Assembly: GCF_002502735.1 (NCBI RefSeq) | Contig: NZ_DAQC01000001.1 | Span: forward strand, 55,229-119,228 | DNA length: 64,000 bases | Reading direction: 5' to 3' | Origin: Methanoregula sp. UBA64 | Lineage (GTDB): Archaea; Halobacteriota; Methanomicrobia; Methanomicrobiales; Methanospirillaceae | Part shown: positions 43,620 to 53,292 of the stretch, one piece after another | Numbering within the stretch: position 1 is the first letter of the stretch | How the letters are laid out: the number at the start of each line of letters is the position of its first letter | Position numbers and translations under genes: made by a program | Notes under the pieces: generated by a model | Databases searched by the model: none | What the model was told of the DNA's origin: nothing | What the model saw: the letters and a program-made list of their open reading frames with translations, nothing else

Positions 43620-45566
43620 CTACGGGTGTTTCCCGCCCTCTTTCAACCGCTCGTTTAACTTTTTAATCTGGTCGCGGAGTGCAATCGCCCGCTCGAAGTC
43701 GAGGCTGTCTGCCGCGTCCCGCATCTGTTTTTCGAGATCGATTATCACGTTCGGGATCTCCGCCTTCGGGAGATATTTGGTGTCCTTGACCTCGACCTCT
43801 TTCTCCTTTACCGGTTTTATGATCGTCTGCGGGACGATATGGTGCTTTTCATTATAGGCGATCTGCAGCTCGCGCCGGCGCTTGGTCTCGGAGATTGCAG
43901 CCTTCATCGATTCCGTCATCGAATCTGCGTACAGCACCACCTTCGCGTTCACGTTCCGTGCCGCCCTCCCGATGATCTGGATCAGGCTGCGGGCATCGCG
44001 GAGAAACCCTTCCTTGTCCGCGTCAAGGATGCCGATGAACCCTACCTCGGGGATATCGAGTCCTTCACGCAGGAGATTGATCCCGACGAGCACGTCGAAC
44101 TTGCCGAGCCGGAGCTCGCGGATGATCTCGGTGCGTTCGAGCGTCTGGATCTCCGAATGGAGGTACCGGGTCCTGATGCCCTTGTCGGCCAGGTACTCGG
44201 AGAGTTCCTCGGCGAGTTTTTTCGTGAGCGTGGTCACGAGCACGCGGTCGCCCCGGGCGATCGTCTTATTGACCTCTTCGATCACGTCAAGGGTCTGCCC
44301 CTCGATGGGCCGGACCTCGACCGCCGGGTCGACAAGCCCGGTCGGGCGGATGATCTGCTCTACCACCTGCGCGGAATGGTTCTGCTCGTACGGGCCCGGC
44401 GTTGCCGAGACAAAGACCACCTGGCGCATGTACTGCTCGAACTCGTGGAATTTCAACGGACGGTTGTCGAGCGCGGACGGGAGCCGGAAGCCGTAAGAAA
44501 CCAGCGTCTCCTTCCTGGACCGGTCGCCGTTGTACATGCCGTGCAGCTGAGGTACCGTCTGGTGGCTCTCATCGATGATCATGAGAAAATCTTCCGGGAA
44601 ATAATCGAGCAGGCAGTAGGGTTTCTCCCCGGCACTGCGCCCGTCGAAATGCCGGGAATAGTTCTCGATCCCCTTGCAGGAGCCGGTCTCTGATATCATC
44701 TCAAGGTCGAAGTTTGTCCGCTGCCGGAGCCGGTGCGCCTCGACAAGGCCGAGCGTGGGCAGCACCTCGTCGAGTTCTTCTTTGATGGAGATAATCGCCG
44801 CTTTCTGGGCGCTCTCGGGGGTGACGAAGTGCCGGGCCGGGTACACGTAGAAGTACTTCATCTCCTCTTTTTTTGCCCCGGTGTTCTTGTCCACCTCGCG
44901 GATCCGTTCGATCTCGTCCCCGAAGAGCTCGATACGGATGATATCGTTGAAGTACCCGGGCACGATATCGATGGTGTCCCCCTTGACCCGGAACTTCCCG
45001 GGCCCGAGATCGATATCGTTTCGCTCGAACTGGATATCGAGGAGCCTGCTCATGATCTCGTTACGCGAGATCTTCTGGCCCACCGAGAGGTCAAAGCCCA
45101 TGTTCCGGAAGTTCTCAGGATTTCCCAGACCAAAGATGCAGGAGACCGAGGCTACCACGATCACGTCGCGCCGGAACGAGAGCGAAGCGGTGGCCGAGAG
45201 CCGGAGCATCTCGATCTTCGGGTTGATCGCCGAGTCCTTCTCGATGTACTGGTCTTTTGCCGGGATATAGGACTCGGGCTGGTAGTAATCATAATAAGAG
45301 ACGAAGTACTCGACCCGGTTTTTCGGGAAAAAATCGCAGAACTCCTGGTAAAGCTGGGCAGCGAGCGTTTTGTTGTGGGCGATGACAAGGGTCGGCTTGT
45401 TCGCATTTGCGATCACGTTTGCCATCGTAAAGGTCTTGCCGGATCCGGTGACGCCAAGAAGCGTCTGGAACCGGGCATTGTCGGCAATCCCGTCGTTGAG
45501 CCGGGCTATCGCTTCCGGCTGCGATCCTGCGGGCGCAAATGCTGAGACAAGTTCGAATCCTGTCAC
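43620..45566 (-). CDS. uvrB: excinuclease ABC subunit B
   Basis: 648 residues. Walker A in GVTGSGKTF, DEAD-like IDESHQT, helicase motifs VVLYADS and IQIIGRAARN, and a C-terminal UVR domain (about 605-645) that binds UvrC. It verifies damage and prepares incision in nucleotide excision repair. No uvrA or uvrC is in the window. It faces polB and is divergent from nothing directly upstream except the convergent-direction methylase gene, which is on the same strand. Confidence 0.97.
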   Translation of the reverse strand: MTGFELVSAFAPAGSQPEAIARLNDGIADNARFQTLLGVTGSGKTFTMANVIANANKPTLVIAHNKTLAAQLYQEFCDFFPKNRVEYFVSYYDYYQPESYIPAKDQYIEKDSAINPKIEMLRLSATASLSFRRDVIVVASVSCIFGLGNPENFRNMGFDLSVGQKISRNEIMSRLLDIQFERNDIDLGPGKFRVKGDTIDIVPGYFNDIIRIELFGDEIERIREVDKNTGAKKEEMKYFYVYPARHFVTPESAQKAAIISIKEELDEVLPTLGLVEAHRLRQRTNFDLEMISETGSCKGIENYSRHFDGRSAGEKPYCLLDYFPEDFLMIIDESHQTVPQLHGMYNGDRSRKETLVSYGFRLPSALDNRPLKFHEFEQYMRQVVFVSATPGPYEQNHSAQVVEQIIRPTGLVDPAVEVRPIEGQTLDVIEEVNKTIARGDRVLVTTLTKKLAEELSEYLADKGIRTRYLHSEIQTLERTEIIRELRLGKFDVLVGINLLREGLDIPEVGFIGILDADKEGFLRDARSLIQIIGRAARNVNAKVVLYADSMTESMKAAISETKRRRELQIAYNEKHHIVPQTIIKPVKEKEVEVKDTKYLPKAEIPNVIIDLEKQMRDAADSLDFERAIALRDQIKKLNERLKEGGKHP

Positions 45567-45634
45567 GGTACTTAAGAGATCTAAAAGGGGATATTAAAGA
45601 GATCGCGCCTTGCGGCATGAAACTAAAACTGCCG

Positions 45635-46570
45635 TTAATAATTGGTGACGATAAGTTCGCTCACCGCCCCGCGCCGGCCTCCCTTGCAGTTGATCATCCT
45701 CCGTGCCGGCACCCGCTCGATATTGAATCCGGCATAGAGGTCTTCGAGAAACGAATCGCCGTTGCTCTCTGTCTTCGGGTCGGAGTTGCTTAACATCACC
45801 ATCGCGCCTTTCCGGTCAAGGGCCTTGTAGAACCGTGCGAGCCGTTCCTGGTCGCGGTCGGTAAAACCGGTTCGGGAATAGGAGGTAAACGAGGCCGTGG
45901 CGCTGAGCGGTCGGTAGGGCGGGTCGAGATAGACAAAGGTTGTATCGTCCACGTACTTCCGGCACGCGGTAAAATCGCCCTGGATGATCCGGGTGTCCGT
46001 AAGGAGCGCCGATACGGCAAGGATGTTGTCGCGGTTCAGGATATCGGGTTTTTTGTACCTGCCAAACGGGACATTGAAACCGCCTTTTTTATTGACCCGG
46101 AACAGGCCGTTGTAGCAGGTATGGTTGAGAAAGACGAGCTGCGTCACGTGCCGGATCCCTGCAGCTTTGGGTATGCGGCGTCCTGCATCGGCCCGCGTTT
46201 CATTGAACCCGTCCCGCACCCGGTAGTAAAACGCTTCACGCTCCCGATCGTCTTTTCCTTTGAATGCGGAGTCGAGGATTTCGAGCTCGGCGATCAGGTC
46301 GCCGGCCGACTCCCGGATAACCTGGTACGCGAGGATGAGTTCGGGATTGATATCGCAGATCGTGCTCTCCGCAAACGGGAACCGGTGGCGAAAATAAAAA
46401 AACATCGCACCACCCCCGACAAAGGGCTCGACAAAGCGGGTGATGGACGGTTTCTTGCCCGTCTGGTCAGGAAGACGGCTCCCAAACTCACAAAGAAGCT
46501 GCGATTTGCCTCCTGCCCATTTCAGGAACGGTCGTGCAGGAGCAGTCATGATGCGAGGGAGCGCCGCCAT
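45635..46570 (-). CDS. dam: Dam-type DNA adenine methyltransferase (D12 class)
   Basis: 311 residues. Motif I FLKWAGGKSQLL binds SAM; motif IV DPPYRPLS is catalytic; the order is that of the D12 family, which usually methylates the adenine of GATC. No restriction endonuclease lies beside it, so it appears solitary. The ATG at 46570 is used, with GGACGG before it; an in-frame ATG at 46549 lacks a binding site. It shares a strand with uvrB, 68 bases upstream, and could be co-transcribed with it. Confidence 0.9.
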   Translation of the reverse strand: MAALPRIMTAPARPFLKWAGGKSQLLCEFGSRLPDQTGKKPSITRFVEPFVGGGAMFFYFRHRFPFAESTICDINPELILAYQVIRESAGDLIAELEILDSAFKGKDDREREAFYYRVRDGFNETRADAGRRIPKAAGIRHVTQLVFLNHTCYNGLFRVNKKGGFNVPFGRYKKPDILNRDNILAVSALLTDTRIIQGDFTACRKYVDDTTFVYLDPPYRPLSATASFTSYSRTGFTDRDQERLARFYKALDRKGAMVMLSNSDPKTESNGDSFLEDLYAGFNIERVPARRMINCKGGRRGAVSELIVTNY

Positions 46571-46588
46571 AAAATCCGTCCTGTTTTA

Positions 46589-46615
46589 GGTATCTCATTA
46601 CTCCGTTATGATACC
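46589..46615. promoter_or_regulatory. inverted repeat in the divergent gap before dam
   Basis: GGTATC (46589-46594) and GATACC (46610-46615) are complementary with a 15-base spacer, 19 bases before the methylase ATG and 141 bases before the forward gene. It may be a regulator site. Confidence 0.3.
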
Positions 46616-46755
46616 ATCACCATTGTTCACGGGAAAAAGACGCCCTGCCGCGGGCCGCTGTTTTCAGGGTTGCCTGCGGCGTTGGATCCTGCCGTTTTGA
46701 CCGCAAGACTCATGGTATGTCCTGTCGTACTTTTGGATAAGAGAGCCTGATTCCC

Positions 46756-47142
46756 ATGAGTAAACCGTTATTACTCTTCGTTCTTGTTGCCTGCGTGGCT
46801 GCCGGTCTCTGCCTGCCCCCGGCCGGGGCCGCGGGGGTCCCCGCCGCACAGACCACCGGCCCGCTGGTGGCAGCACCGGAACTCAACGTAACAAACGCCT
46901 CGCTTGCCAATGTAACGATCCCGGCACAATACCTTGCAACCCCCACTCCCCTTGAAGTAGGGATCCGCACAACCGATACCGGCCTTGACGGCCCGAAAGG
47001 CGAGATGTCGGGAGTTCCCCGGACGATCGGGTTCTCGTTGAGCCCGGAACTCATTGCGATAGTAATCATCCTGCTGGTTGCTGTCGGGGCCGGCGCGTGG
47101 TATTCCCTGAGGCAAAAGAGGGAGACAAAGAAGGAAGAATAA
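46756..47142 (+). CDS. small secreted, membrane-anchored protein rich in glycosylation sequons
   Basis: 128 residues: an N-terminal signal peptide (1-26), a short extracellular part, and a C-terminal membrane helix (about 94-115) followed by a positively charged RQKRETKKEE tail. The extracellular part has three N-glycosylation sequons within 11 residues (Asn44, Asn47, Asn52; NVT, NAS, NVT). I recognise no family. It lies 50 bases before aglB on the same strand, so it may be a substrate or helper of that enzyme, which is inference. Confidence 0.7.
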   Translation: MSKPLLLFVLVACVAAGLCLPPAGAAGVPAAQTTGPLVAAPELNVTNASLANVTIPAQYLATPTPLEVGIRTTDTGLDGPKGEMSGVPRTIGFSLSPELIAIVIILLVAVGAGAWYSLRQKRETKKEE

Positions 47143-47192
47143 CTGATCATCTTTTTCCTGTCGGATCCCCTTCCCTACGCGTGGTATAACCC

Positions 47193-49787
47193 ATGATTCC
47201 TCCCGTTTTCAAAGAACGCCGGAACTACCTGATTGCCGGCCTTGTTGTGTTTTTTGCCCTCTTTGCCCTCTGGCTGCGCCTGCTTCCCGGTCTCTCGACC
47301 GGGACCACGGACATCATGAGCCTGGTGGCCATGGACGATCCCTTCTACAACCTGCGGCAGGTCGAACTGATCCTTGCCCACTTCCCGGGGTACGACTGGT
47401 TCGACCCGATGTCCTGTTACCCGCATGGCACGGTGGTCTACTGGGGCCCGCTCTTTCCCACGATCATCGCCACCGGCTGCCTGATCACCGGGGCTGCCAC
47501 GCGTCCTGAGATTATCGGGACTGCCCTCCTTGCCACCCCGCTTTTTGCCGCCGCGATTGTCGTGCTCATGTACTATGTGGGGCGGTTTTTTGGCGACTGG
47601 AAGACCGGCCTCCTTGCATCGGGATTTACCGCGGCCGTCTCCGGGCAGTTTTATACGGTCTCTCTGTACGGGTACATCGATCACCATATTGCCGAAGTAC
47701 TCTTCTCGACCCTGTTCTGCCTGTTGTACGGTTATGCACTGGTAACGGCCCGCGACGCTGCCATCGATCTAAACCAGATCGCAGTGCAGAAAAAAGTCCT
47801 CTTTTTGTCGTTTGTCGCCGGCATCGGGTACCTCCTGGGCCTCTTTGTCATGCCGACCATGATCCTCTTTGCCCTGATCGCGGGAGTGTACACGGTCGTG
47901 CAGTTCGTAACCGATGCGTACCGCGGGCACCGGACAGAATATCTCCTCGTGGTCAACGGCATTGTTTTTGTTACTGCTTCTGTGGGCCTGCTCATTTTCG
48001 GGATCAAGGACCCGGCACTGAACCTTTCGACCTATTCCATCGGGCATATCTATGCATATCTCGGTCTTGTCGCGGGAACGATACTTCTCTATCTTTTCTC
48101 CCGGTATTTAGCCGGGAAAAACCGATGGTATTTCCCTGCCGCGCTTGCCGGCTGCGCAGTTGCCGGCGCAGCAGTCCTTCTTGTCGCCGTCCCGCAGATC
48201 TACGGCCTGCTCATTGCTTCGCTCTTTAACTTTTTCGGCCAGGCACCGGTTACGCAGACCGTTCTTGAGGCCCGGGGCTGGTCGCTTGAAAATGCATGGA
48301 GTTCGTTCAACTACGGGCTGATCCTCTTTGCCGGTGGATTTCTCGTCCTTGCGTGGAAAAATTTCCGGAATATCCGCCCGCACCAAGTCTTTCTCCTTGC
48401 ATGGTCTGCGGTGATCTTTTTTGCCACCTGGCAGCACGTGAGGTACGAGTATTACCTCGCCATAAACATCGCGCTGCTCTCCGCTGTCCTTGTGGGATTT
48501 GCCGCAGAAGAGGCATGGCCGGCCGTGCGCCGGGCCATCGGGGCTGCACGGAATTCCCGTGATGCGGGACCAAATGATGGCAGTATTCCTTTGGAAGGCC
48601 GTAAGAAAACACCGAAAAAAGCAAAAAAGGCTGCCGCAGGGACTGCCGCATCCGATTACCCGGTGCTCGGGTTTTTTGCAGTGGCAGTCCTTATCGCAGT
48701 ACTCTTTACCGGTACTTCGGTGTATGACATCTATTCCAGTGCCTCCCTGGGGGGCATACGGCTCGATCCCGACTGGGAGGAATCGCTTGCCTGGATGGGC
48801 AACAACACGCCGGACCCGGGCGTACAGTACCTCGGAGTGTACGATCAAACGACCTTTGCGTACCCCGCACAGTCGTACGGCGTCATGTCGTGGTGGGACT
48901 ACGGGCACATGATCACGTACATTGCAAAAAGGATCCCGAATGCAAACCCGTTCCAGGCCGGGGTGTCAGGGCCTGACGGGGCAGCGGCCTTCTTTGTCAC
49001 TACCTCTGAAGAAACGGCGGACACGATCCGCGATCACGACGGGATCAGGTACGTGGTCACGGATATCCTGATGGATACGGGCAAGTTCCCGGCAATGGCA
49101 ACGTGGTATAACCAGACCCTTGCCGAAATGCCATACATGCCCACGATGTACGTCCCGGACCCGTCCACTGCCGGCAGGTACGAACCCGCAATGCTCTATA
49201 CCGGCGATTATTACCTTACCATGGTCTCCCGGCTTCAGAATTTCGACGGTTCGATGACAAATGCATCCGGGTGCATCTACATTGAATATGCCGACGGGAA
49301 GACTGCAAATGCATCGCTGCCGGTCATCACCGGGGCAGTACCGATGGATAATTCTACTGCCGCGGGAGAACGGGCCCAGGAGTACAACAGGAATGCCCCG
49401 GCCGGGCACCATGCCGGTGTTATCGGAGTCTCGATCGCAAAGCCCGCAGTGACCGTCCCTGCCCTCCGTCATTACCGTCTCGTCCACGAATCGCCGACCA
49501 ATGTGTTTGGTTCCGGTACTCCCGATATAAAATATGTCAAGGTTTTTGAATATGTCAGCGGGGCGCATATCCGGGGGACAGGGGTCATCGAGCTGCCACT
49601 TGTCGCCAACACCGGCCGGAACTTCACGTACCGTCAGGAGAGCATAAACGGCGAATTTGTCGTGCCCTATGCAACGGGCGGGAGCACCGGCGGGGTTACG
49701 GCAACCGGAAACTACCGGATCCAAGGCACCGGAAAAGAATATGCCGTGCCGGAAGAGGCAGTTGTACAGGGGCTGACGGTACCCTAA
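47193..49787 (+). CDS. aglB: oligosaccharyltransferase AglB (STT3 family)
   Basis: 864 residues. About 13 N-terminal membrane helices, the first-loop acidic site MDDPFYNLR, and the catalytic WWDYG (in SWWDYGHMI near residue 570) leading a large extracellular C-terminal domain. It transfers lipid-linked glycans to Asn in N-x-S/T sequons of secreted proteins such as S-layer and archaellin. Between about residues 455 and 490 is a lysine-rich cytosolic loop. The upstream neighbour is a sequon-rich surface protein. Confidence 0.95.
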   Translation: MIPPVFKERRNYLIAGLVVFFALFALWLRLLPGLSTGTTDIMSLVAMDDPFYNLRQVELILAHFPGYDWFDPMSCYPHGTVVYWGPLFPTIIATGCLITGAATRPEIIGTALLATPLFAAAIVVLMYYVGRFFGDWKTGLLASGFTAAVSGQFYTVSLYGYIDHHIAEVLFSTLFCLLYGYALVTARDAAIDLNQIAVQKKVLFLSFVAGIGYLLGLFVMPTMILFALIAGVYTVVQFVTDAYRGHRTEYLLVVNGIVFVTASVGLLIFGIKDPALNLSTYSIGHIYAYLGLVAGTILLYLFSRYLAGKNRWYFPAALAGCAVAGAAVLLVAVPQIYGLLIASLFNFFGQAPVTQTVLEARGWSLENAWSSFNYGLILFAGGFLVLAWKNFRNIRPHQVFLLAWSAVIFFATWQHVRYEYYLAINIALLSAVLVGFAAEEAWPAVRRAIGAARNSRDAGPNDGSIPLEGRKKTPKKAKKAAAGTAASDYPVLGFFAVAVLIAVLFTGTSVYDIYSSASLGGIRLDPDWEESLAWMGNNTPDPGVQYLGVYDQTTFAYPAQSYGVMSWWDYGHMITYIAKRIPNANPFQAGVSGPDGAAAFFVTTSEETADTIRDHDGIRYVVTDILMDTGKFPAMATWYNQTLAEMPYMPTMYVPDPSTAGRYEPAMLYTGDYYLTMVSRLQNFDGSMTNASGCIYIEYADGKTANASLPVITGAVPMDNSTAAGERAQEYNRNAPAGHHAGVIGVSIAKPAVTVPALRHYRLVHESPTNVFGSGTPDIKYVKVFEYVSGAHIRGTGVIELPLVANTGRNFTYRQESINGEFVVPYATGGSTGGVTATGNYRIQGTGKEYAVPEEAVVQGLTVP

Positions 49788-49799
49788 TCCGGCAGCATA

Positions 49800-50936
49800 T
49801 TATCCTGTTAAAAACCGGATAACCCGCAGCCGGTGCAACGGCCCCTTCCGGACGTACCGGAGAAGGTACGCAATGCCGCACATAGCCGCGATAAAGACCC
49901 CTGTACAGATCAGGAACGGGAGCGGGGCAAGACGGATCCCGGCAGGCGCAATCACGCCGGCAATTATCGTGATGTGGATGATATACAGGGCAAGGGAACA
50001 TTCCCCCATGGCAAGGAGCGGATCGAAATACCGGGCCATGCGGGAGAAGAGATCGGCACTGCCGAACAGCGCGAGAATAAGGCCGGCCATACCGATGCAG
50101 AAACCGGGCGTTGCGGGGTAGAAGATCTCGATATACCCGAACCGGACAAAATGCGGGCCGGAAAAGAACGTCCAGAGTGCGGTACCGCAGCAGATGCAGC
50201 CGAGGGCGAGCATTGCCGTTTTTGGCGTTGCAAAGGAGCGGGTCTCTCCCCCGCGCCAGCGGATTACACCCAGCTCTGCACCGAGGAACGCAAAACCCAG
50301 CCAGGGAATGACCGGGAACCAGCCCGAAAACAGCCAGGAACCGGCCACCATGCCCGGCGTGATACTGCCAAGGCTTCCTGCCGCAAGGGCAACCGGGATC
50401 TGGATCGGCTGGGCCGTATAGCCAAAGAAGTACCAGAATACCGGGCCGCTACAGAAGATCCCGGCAATGAGGGCCCGGCGGATCGTTTCCCCGCCCTGGA
50501 GGAAAAGGTACGTCAGCGGCAGCGCAATTCCTATCAGGTAGAGGACATCCATTCCCAAAAACGGGACAAATCCCCAGACCGCTGCGTCAAGTACCGCCGC
50601 AACCGCAAGGACAAGCCCGCCCCGCACAAAAAAATGGCCCCAGCCGTACTTCTTTCTGGTCACCGAGAGCGCGACCATCATCCCGGAAAGGAGAATAAAG
50701 AGCGGGGCGGCAAGCGAGGCAAGGAGCCGGAATATCCCCGGGGCCGGGGAGAGGAGGAGGTACGGGACCGTATTTGCCCCGATCATCAGCACGATGGCGC
50801 ACCCTCGGAGGAGGTCAACGGAGCGATCGCGGGACACCGCGGTATTTCCCCTGCCGCCGGCCGCGATCCTGCAAATTCCCCCGTGCGATCGTCCCGTGCC
50901 GTACTGCCCGCTGACCGGTACCGGGGGATCCTCCAT
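49800..50936 (-). CDS. DUF1624/HGSNAT-like membrane acyltransferase
   Basis: 378 residues with ten or so membrane helices. The start of the conserved region reads SVDLLRGCAIVLMI, typical of the heparan-alpha-glucosaminide acetyltransferase-like catalytic family, and FFGYTAQPIQI and WLFSGWFPVIPWLGF are later conserved parts. The ATG at 50936 is chosen as it overlaps the stop of the upstream regulator (TAATG). Members move acyl groups across or onto sugars at the membrane. Lying at the end of a two-component operon, it may be its effector. Confidence 0.8.
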   Translation of the reverse strand: MEDPPVPVSGQYGTGRSHGGICRIAAGGRGNTAVSRDRSVDLLRGCAIVLMIGANTVPYLLLSPAPGIFRLLASLAAPLFILLSGMMVALSVTRKKYGWGHFFVRGGLVLAVAAVLDAAVWGFVPFLGMDVLYLIGIALPLTYLFLQGGETIRRALIAGIFCSGPVFWYFFGYTAQPIQIPVALAAGSLGSITPGMVAGSWLFSGWFPVIPWLGFAFLGAELGVIRWRGGETRSFATPKTAMLALGCICCGTALWTFFSGPHFVRFGYIEIFYPATPGFCIGMAGLILALFGSADLFSRMARYFDPLLAMGECSLALYIIHITIIAGVIAPAGIRLAPLPFLICTGVFIAAMCGIAYLLRYVRKGPLHRLRVIRFLTG

Positions 50937-51883
50937 TATACGAGCACCGCTCCTATCAGGTTCCCGGCGATCTGCAGCGCTTCGATCTCGCTTGTTGCCC
51001 ATTCCCTCTCGCCGGTATCGGAGAACCCCACGAAGCCCCAGAGGGCATCGTTTTTGAAAAGCGGCAGGACCGCGATGGAATTAATGCCCCGGTCCTCAAA
51101 GAACCGGCGTTCCGTATCGGGGAACTTTTTCACATCGCCTGCGATCGTATTCCCGCTGCCCAGAAGAGAACTCCACAACCGCGAGGTAAACACCAGCGAC
51201 TCGGTGCCCGAGAGCGAGACGGTTTTCTTCCCGCTGATCCCGGGATCGATCCAGAGGTACTGGACCGTTGCCCCGGTACGTCCTTCCCGCCCGGGGTTCA
51301 TCCGGAAGATACAGACGCTTGCTGCATGGACGGCAAACCCGACGTGTTCGAGGATCTCGAGGATTCCTGTCTGGAGGTTCTTTTCATAGCGCGGGTCGTC
51401 CACCGGGATCATGTTTTTCCTGCGCAGGTACCATTCGGTGGCAAAGCTGATGGCAAGCAGCAGGTTGTCGCGCTTTTTTATCTCCGCATCGAGCCGGTGG
51501 CGGTGGAGTGCCAGTTCGATGGCAAAAGCGAGTTCCCGCTCATTGAACGGCTTGAGGATGTATGCGTACGGCTGCATGTCCTTTACCCGCGCGAGCGTTT
51601 TGTCATCGGCATACGCAGTGACAAAGATCACCGGTACGTCATCAGCGAGCCGGATCTTTTTTGCGGTCTCTATACCATCGAGCGGCGAATCTTCCAGAAC
51701 GATATCCATTAAGATGAGATCCGGGAGATGTTCTGCGGCCCGCGCCAGTGCCTCGTCGCTGTTTCCGGCCGGGGGAATGATTGTGTATCCCATGCCGGTC
51801 AGGACCACTTTGAGGTTCTCTGCAACGATCAGTTCGTCTTCGACAATCAGTATCCGTGGCCGGTCCCGCGGTTCCATGGTCAT
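50936..51883 (-). CDS. response regulator REC-GAF
   Basis: 315 residues: receiver (about 8-130; Asp in LILMDIVLED, KPF in LKPFNEREL) and a C-terminal GAF domain (about 150-315). No DNA-binding domain is seen. The receiver closely resembles those at 15667, 20209 and 21311, so they are paralogues. Its ATG overlaps the kinase stop by four bases and its own stop overlaps the acyltransferase ATG, so the three are made in concert. Confidence 0.9.
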   Translation of the reverse strand: MTMEPRDRPRILIVEDELIVAENLKVVLTGMGYTIIPPAGNSDEALARAAEHLPDLILMDIVLEDSPLDGIETAKKIRLADDVPVIFVTAYADDKTLARVKDMQPYAYILKPFNERELAFAIELALHRHRLDAEIKKRDNLLLAISFATEWYLRRKNMIPVDDPRYEKNLQTGILEILEHVGFAVHAASVCIFRMNPGREGRTGATVQYLWIDPGISGKKTVSLSGTESLVFTSRLWSSLLGSGNTIAGDVKKFPDTERRFFEDRGINSIAVLPLFKNDALWGFVGFSDTGEREWATSEIEALQIAGNLIGAVLV

Positions 51884-53292
51884 TTCCCCCTGGCGGGAAC
51901 GGTGATGGTAAATTCCGTCCCGTTCTCCCGGTTGAGCCGGACGGTCCCTTTGAGCTGGCGCGCGAGCATGAGAACCAGGTTAAAACCGAGCGATTCTGCA
52001 TTCTCCCAGTCGAAATCTTTGGGTATTCCCTTACCATTGTCCCGGACCACGAGCGTGATCCCGTTCTCGTCTTTTCTCCCGGTCAGTACGATCTCGCCGC
52101 CCTGCCCGGTCCCGGTAAACGCGTACTTCAGCGCGTTCGAGATGAGTTCGTTTGCAATGAGGCCGAGCGGGATTGCCGTCGTTATCGTGACGATGAGGTC
52201 CCGGGCATCCGTGGTGACCCGGATTCCCGCCCTGTCTACCCCGTAGGCTACCATGAGGTTGCCGGCAAGGTTACGCAGGTACCGGTCGAAGTCGATCGAG
52301 GTCAGGTCGCCCGATTTGTACAGGTTCTCGTGGATGAGCGCCATGGACTTGATCCGTGTCTGGCTGTCCATGAGCGCTGCGCTGCACACGGGATCCGGTG
52401 TCTTCTTCTCCTGGAGGTAGAGCAGGCTGATTATCACCTGGAGGTTGTTTTTTACCCGGTGGTGGATCTCTTTGATGAGCACGTCTTTTTCAGAGAGCGA
52501 GGCCTGGAGGCGCTCTTCTGCCCGGGACCGCTGCGCAACCTCGGAGACGAGCGTCTCGTTTGCAAGCGCGAGCTCGGCGGTGCGTTCGATGACGCGCTGT
52601 TCGAGCTGTCCGGTCAGCCTGGCGAGATCGGTTTGCGCTTTTTTCCGGAGCGAGATATCTTCGATAACCAAAATAGCATAGGCCGGGCGGTTCGCGTCTC
52701 CCCGGACCGGGGAGATGAATGCCTGGCAGGTGACCTCTGTCCCGTCGTTTTTCCGGCATGCCAGTTCGCCGGAATACCCGGGCAGGGTCCCGTGCATGAC
52801 GGCGGCGATTGCCGCACTGGTGTCGCGCCGGTCATTGGGTGCGGTGAGCGTCATGAGGTCTGACGGTATTCCCGTTGCCGGGTACCCGAGGATCTCTGAG
52901 AACCTCCTGTTGGCAGAGACGATCTGGTCTCCTTCTCCAATCTCGGCTATTCCTACCGCAGCCTGGTCAAAGGTTGCCGCGAGCCGGTCCTTGCTCCGGG
53001 TAAGTTCGCGTTCCACGTCCTGGAGATGGATGACATCCGAAAGGATGGCAAAGAGGCCGATCACGACACAGCCGTACCCGCCGATCCTTAAAAAAAAGAA
53101 CAGGCTTCCCGGGGAACTGTCGGCCTGCGTGAGGAGCAGGAAATGGGAGATCGAAAAGAGCGTGTACGCAAAACCGAAGTACAGGGGCGTGAATTTACGG
53201 ATTTTCGTATATCCCCAGATGCTTAAGAGAACGATGATGAGGGAAAAGACAAGGTTGATGATAACGGGTATGTCAGGGACGATCCCGCTCAT
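51880..53292 (-). CDS. membrane PAS sensor histidine kinase (HisKA_2)
   Basis: 470 residues: three membrane helices (about 10-105), a PAS domain (about 120-240, ending VIEDISLRKK), a coiled coil, then HisKA_2 with EIHHRVKNNLQVIISLLYL carrying the active His, and a HATPase with NELISNALKYAF and VRDNGKGIP. It should phosphorylate the REC-GAF protein whose gene overlaps it by four bases. It is the first gene of the operon and starts at the ATG at 53292, next to a palindrome-rich gap. Confidence 0.93.
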   Translation of the reverse strand: MSGIVPDIPVIINLVFSLIIVLLSIWGYTKIRKFTPLYFGFAYTLFSISHFLLLTQADSSPGSLFFFLRIGGYGCVVIGLFAILSDVIHLQDVERELTRSKDRLAATFDQAAVGIAEIGEGDQIVSANRRFSEILGYPATGIPSDLMTLTAPNDRRDTSAAIAAVMHGTLPGYSGELACRKNDGTEVTCQAFISPVRGDANRPAYAILVIEDISLRKKAQTDLARLTGQLEQRVIERTAELALANETLVSEVAQRSRAEERLQASLSEKDVLIKEIHHRVKNNLQVIISLLYLQEKKTPDPVCSAALMDSQTRIKSMALIHENLYKSGDLTSIDFDRYLRNLAGNLMVAYGVDRAGIRVTTDARDLIVTITTAIPLGLIANELISNALKYAFTGTGQGGEIVLTGRKDENGITLVVRDNGKGIPKDFDWENAESLGFNLVLMLARQLKGTVRLNRENGTEFTITVPARGK

